Assembly: GCA_036404255.1 (NCBI GenBank)
Contig: DASWOP010000173.1
Coordinates: 1 to 6,476 of the forward strand
Length of the DNA: 6,476 nucleotides
Reading direction: 5' to 3'
Source of the DNA: JARLFX01 sp036404255
Lineage (GTDB): Bacteria; Acidobacteriota; Terriglobia; Terriglobales; Acidobacteriaceae
Positions 4,985 through 6,476 of the stretch are shown here, one piece after another. The first letter of the stretch is position 1. Every line of letters starts with the position of its first letter. Position numbers and translations under genes: made by a program. The notes beneath the pieces are model-generated. The model was given only the letters and a program-made list of their open reading frames with translations. It was not told the DNA's origin and did no database searches.

Positions 4985-6235
4985 TTAGTGCGCTGCCCAT
5001 TCAATCTTGCTCAGGTCAATTCCCTCTTTCACCATCTCGTACAGCGGTGAAAGCTCGCGCAGGTGGAGCACAACGTCGATCAGCTTATCCGCCACGTAGT
5101 CCACTTCCGCCTTGGTATTGAAGCGTCCTAGTCCAAACCGGATGGAGCTATGCGCCACATCATCGCCCAGGCCCAACGCCTTCAATACATAAGATGGCTC
5201 AAGCGTCGCAGAGGTGCAGGCCGACCCCGAAGAAACTGCAATGTCGTTGATTCCCATAAGCAGGCTCTCACCCTCCACGTACACAAAGCTCATATTCAGA
5301 TTGCCCGGCAGATGATGCTCCATATTGCCGTTCACGTGAACGTAGTCCAGCTTGCTCTCAAACTTGTTCTTCATGTAATCGCGCAGTTCCGTCAGCCGCT
5401 TCGTCTCGGCCTCCATCTCCTGTCCGCAGATCTCGCACGCCTTGCCCAGGCCGACAATGCCCGGGACATTCAGCGTGCCCGAACGCATGCCACGCTCGTG
5501 GCCGCCACCATTGATCTGCTCAGAGATCAGCACGCGCGGATTGCGCCGGCGCACATATAGCGCGCCAATGCCCTTCGGCCCGTAGATCTTATGGCCGGAG
5601 AGTGACATCACGTCGATGTTCATCTTCTGCACATCTACCGGCACCTTGCCCACTGCCTGCACCGCATCCGTGTGGAAGATCACGCCGCGCTCGTGGCACA
5701 GCTTGCCGATCTCTTCTACCGGCTGGATCACGCCAATCTCATTGCTAGCAAACATGATGGAGACCAGAATCGTCTTGTCCGTGAATGCAGCCTTGAGCTG
5801 CTCCAGATCGATCAGACCGTCCGCCTTTACCGGCAGATACGTCACCTTGCAGCCCGACTTCTCCAGCCGCTTGCAGGTATCCAGTACAGCCTTATGCTCC
5901 GTCACCTGCGTGATGATGTGGTTACCGCGCTCGCGATACATCTCGGCAATGCCCTTGATTGCCAAGTTGTTGGACTCCGTCGCGCCGGAGGTAAAGATAA
6001 TCTCCTTGGACGATGCGCCGATCAGCTTTGCTATTTGTTCACGCGCCGTCTCCACCGCCTGCTCGGCTTCCCAGCCGAAAGAGTGGTTGCGGCTGGCTGC
6101 ATTGCCGAACTTCTGGGTGAAGTACGGCATCATCGCTTCCAGCACGCGCGGATCAAGCGGCGTGGTCGCATGGTTGTCCATGTAAATCGGTAGGTGGACG
6201 CCCTCAGGCAGCTTGCTTTCGATGGCAATGCTCAT
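4985..6235 (-). CDS. iscS: cysteine desulfurase IscS
   Basis: PLP enzyme (class V aminotransferase fold) that converts L-cysteine to alanine and carries the sulfur as a persulfide to IscU and other acceptors. The 416-residue product aligns closely with E. coli IscS (404 aa). DNHATTP is near residue 20. His114 in TEHKAVLDTC is the substrate-side histidine, Lys216 in SGHKIYGPKG the PLP lysine, and Cys340 in SSGSACTSATLEPSYV lies on the long mobile loop that marks group I enzymes (IscS/NifS) rather than SufS. The C-terminal EWAAH end matches the EWAHH end of E. coli IscS, the region that docks IscU. The N-terminus has about ten extra residues. GAGGAG lies 6 bases before the ATG at 6235, supporting this start. 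It is 85 bases after the regulator gene, with iscU 66 bases downstream. Confidence 0.98.
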   Translation of the reverse strand: MSIAIESKLPEGVHLPIYMDNHATTPLDPRVLEAMMPYFTQKFGNAASRNHSFGWEAEQAVETAREQIAKLIGASSKEIIFTSGATESNNLAIKGIAEMYRERGNHIITQVTEHKAVLDTCKRLEKSGCKVTYLPVKADGLIDLEQLKAAFTDKTILVSIMFASNEIGVIQPVEEIGKLCHERGVIFHTDAVQAVGKVPVDVQKMNIDVMSLSGHKIYGPKGIGALYVRRRNPRVLISEQINGGGHERGMRSGTLNVPGIVGLGKACEICGQEMEAETKRLTELRDYMKNKFESKLDYVHVNGNMEHHLPGNLNMSFVYVEGESLLMGINDIAVSSGSACTSATLEPSYVLKALGLGDDVAHSSIRFGLGRFNTKAEVDYVADKLIDVVLHLRELSPLYEMVKEGIDLSKIEWAAH

Positions 6236-6320
6236 TTGGTTCTCCTCTAAACTTTGTGTCTGAATATTGAGTGGCGCGAGCCGTACTCGCTATTCCTAAT
6301 CTCGATGTGCCGATATCTGC
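6236..6320 (-). promoter_or_regulatory. iscR-iscS intergenic leader with small hairpin
   Basis: This 85-base gap holds the iscS SD (GAGGAG, 6247-6242), one GATTAGG copy (6301-6295) and a 5-bp stem GCGAG/CTCGC around a 5-base loop (6290-6276). In E. coli the corresponding gap is where the small RNA RyhB acts and where a structure protects the iscR message, so a similar split is possible. The stem is short and I see no T-run and no convincing promoter. Confidence 0.3.
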
Positions 6321-6476
6321 CTAGTACGTCAGCGTAACCAGTTCCTGTTTCGGCCCTTTGGTCGCGCTCCGGTCGATCAGGTCTGAAAGTCGGATGCCGG
6401 CGAGCAGGTCTCGAATGCCGTCCGTCACCTTCTGCAATGGTTCTTTGATGGTGCAGTGGCTCGATAAGTCGCAAGC
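6321..6476 (-). CDS. iscR: Rrf2-family Fe-S regulator, IscR-like (3' end only)
   Basis: Only the last 51 residues are in the window; the 5' end lies beyond the right edge. IscR holds a [2Fe-2S] cluster and represses the isc operon when clusters are plentiful. The fragment opens with Cys-x5-Cys (residues 2 and 8 of the fragment), matching the second and third cluster cysteines of E. coli IscR (Cys98, Cys104). A helical stretch with TDGIRDLLAGIRLSDLI follows, matching the LTGFLNNITLGELV region of E. coli; the end is a Lys/Gln/Thr tail ending LVTLTY. The DNA-binding helix and first cysteine are not visible, so another Rrf2 member cannot be excluded, but the position directly before iscS supports IscR. 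A 75-residue frame at 6247-6474 over this region is out of frame and rejected. Confidence 0.85.
   Translation of the reverse strand, partial: ACDLSSHCTIKEPLQKVTDGIRDLLAGIRLSDLIDRSATKGPKQELVTLTY

Noticed and set aside
5616..6193. Plus-strand frames of 173 and 189 residues opposite iscS
   Set aside because: They overlap each other and a fully conserved iscS, with no recognisable motifs or ribosome site.
4985..6235. Possibility that the desulfurase is SufS or NifS rather than IscS
   Set aside because: The long loop around Cys340 and the EWAAH end match group I IscS, and the neighbours are iscU, iscA and hscBA rather than suf or nif genes.
6247..6474. 75-residue minus-strand frame at the right edge
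   Set aside because: It lies in a different frame from the Rrf2-like Cys-x5-Cys sequence and is rich in Arg/His/Pro without family features. The true regulator end is at 6321-6476.

Overview
The window carries one long minus-strand operon for iron-sulfur (Fe-S) cluster assembly. All genes read right to left. The order is the 3' end of an iscR-like Rrf2 regulator (cut by the right edge), iscS, iscU, iscA, hscB, hscA, fdx and iscX, followed by a CynT-like beta-carbonic anhydrase that runs off the left edge. I found no plus-strand gene, tRNA, rRNA, mobile element or CRISPR array. The only non-coding DNA is a set of short intergenic gaps of 85 bases or fewer.

The genes form one pathway. IscS takes sulfur from cysteine, and IscU is the scaffold on which the cluster is built. 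The ferredoxin Fdx supplies electrons, and the HscB/HscA co-chaperone and chaperone pair releases the cluster from IscU. IscA is an A-type carrier or iron-binding partner, and IscX is a small IscS-binding regulator. IscR normally senses cluster status and represses the operon. The carbonic anhydrase starts 9 bases after the iscX stop, with its Shine-Dalgarno (SD) overlapping that stop, so it looks co-transcribed although it has no known role in Fe-S assembly.

Every key residue I looked for is present: the IscS PLP lysine and loop cysteine, three IscU cysteines plus LPPVK, three IscA cysteines, HscB HPD, the HscA ATPase motifs, four Fdx ligand cysteines, and the zinc ligands of the carbonic anhydrase. 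The pathway therefore looks functional.

The operon order is that of beta/gammaproteobacteria. The sequences differ from E. coli by extensions and inserts (long IscA N-terminus, HscB linker inserts, Fdx N-terminal extension, HscA tail). Together with the moderately high GC this suggests Acidobacteriota (Terriglobia-like), but that is inference from memory of protein style and not proven here.

The least explained parts are the intergenic gaps. A perfect GC-rich hairpin with a GAAA loop and T-run lies between iscA and hscB. A two-part stem lies between iscU and iscA, with a third hairpin inside the first codons of iscA. A GGATTAG repeat lies between iscS and iscU. These could set different expression levels for the scaffold half and the chaperone half of the operon. 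The operon promoter lies outside the window.
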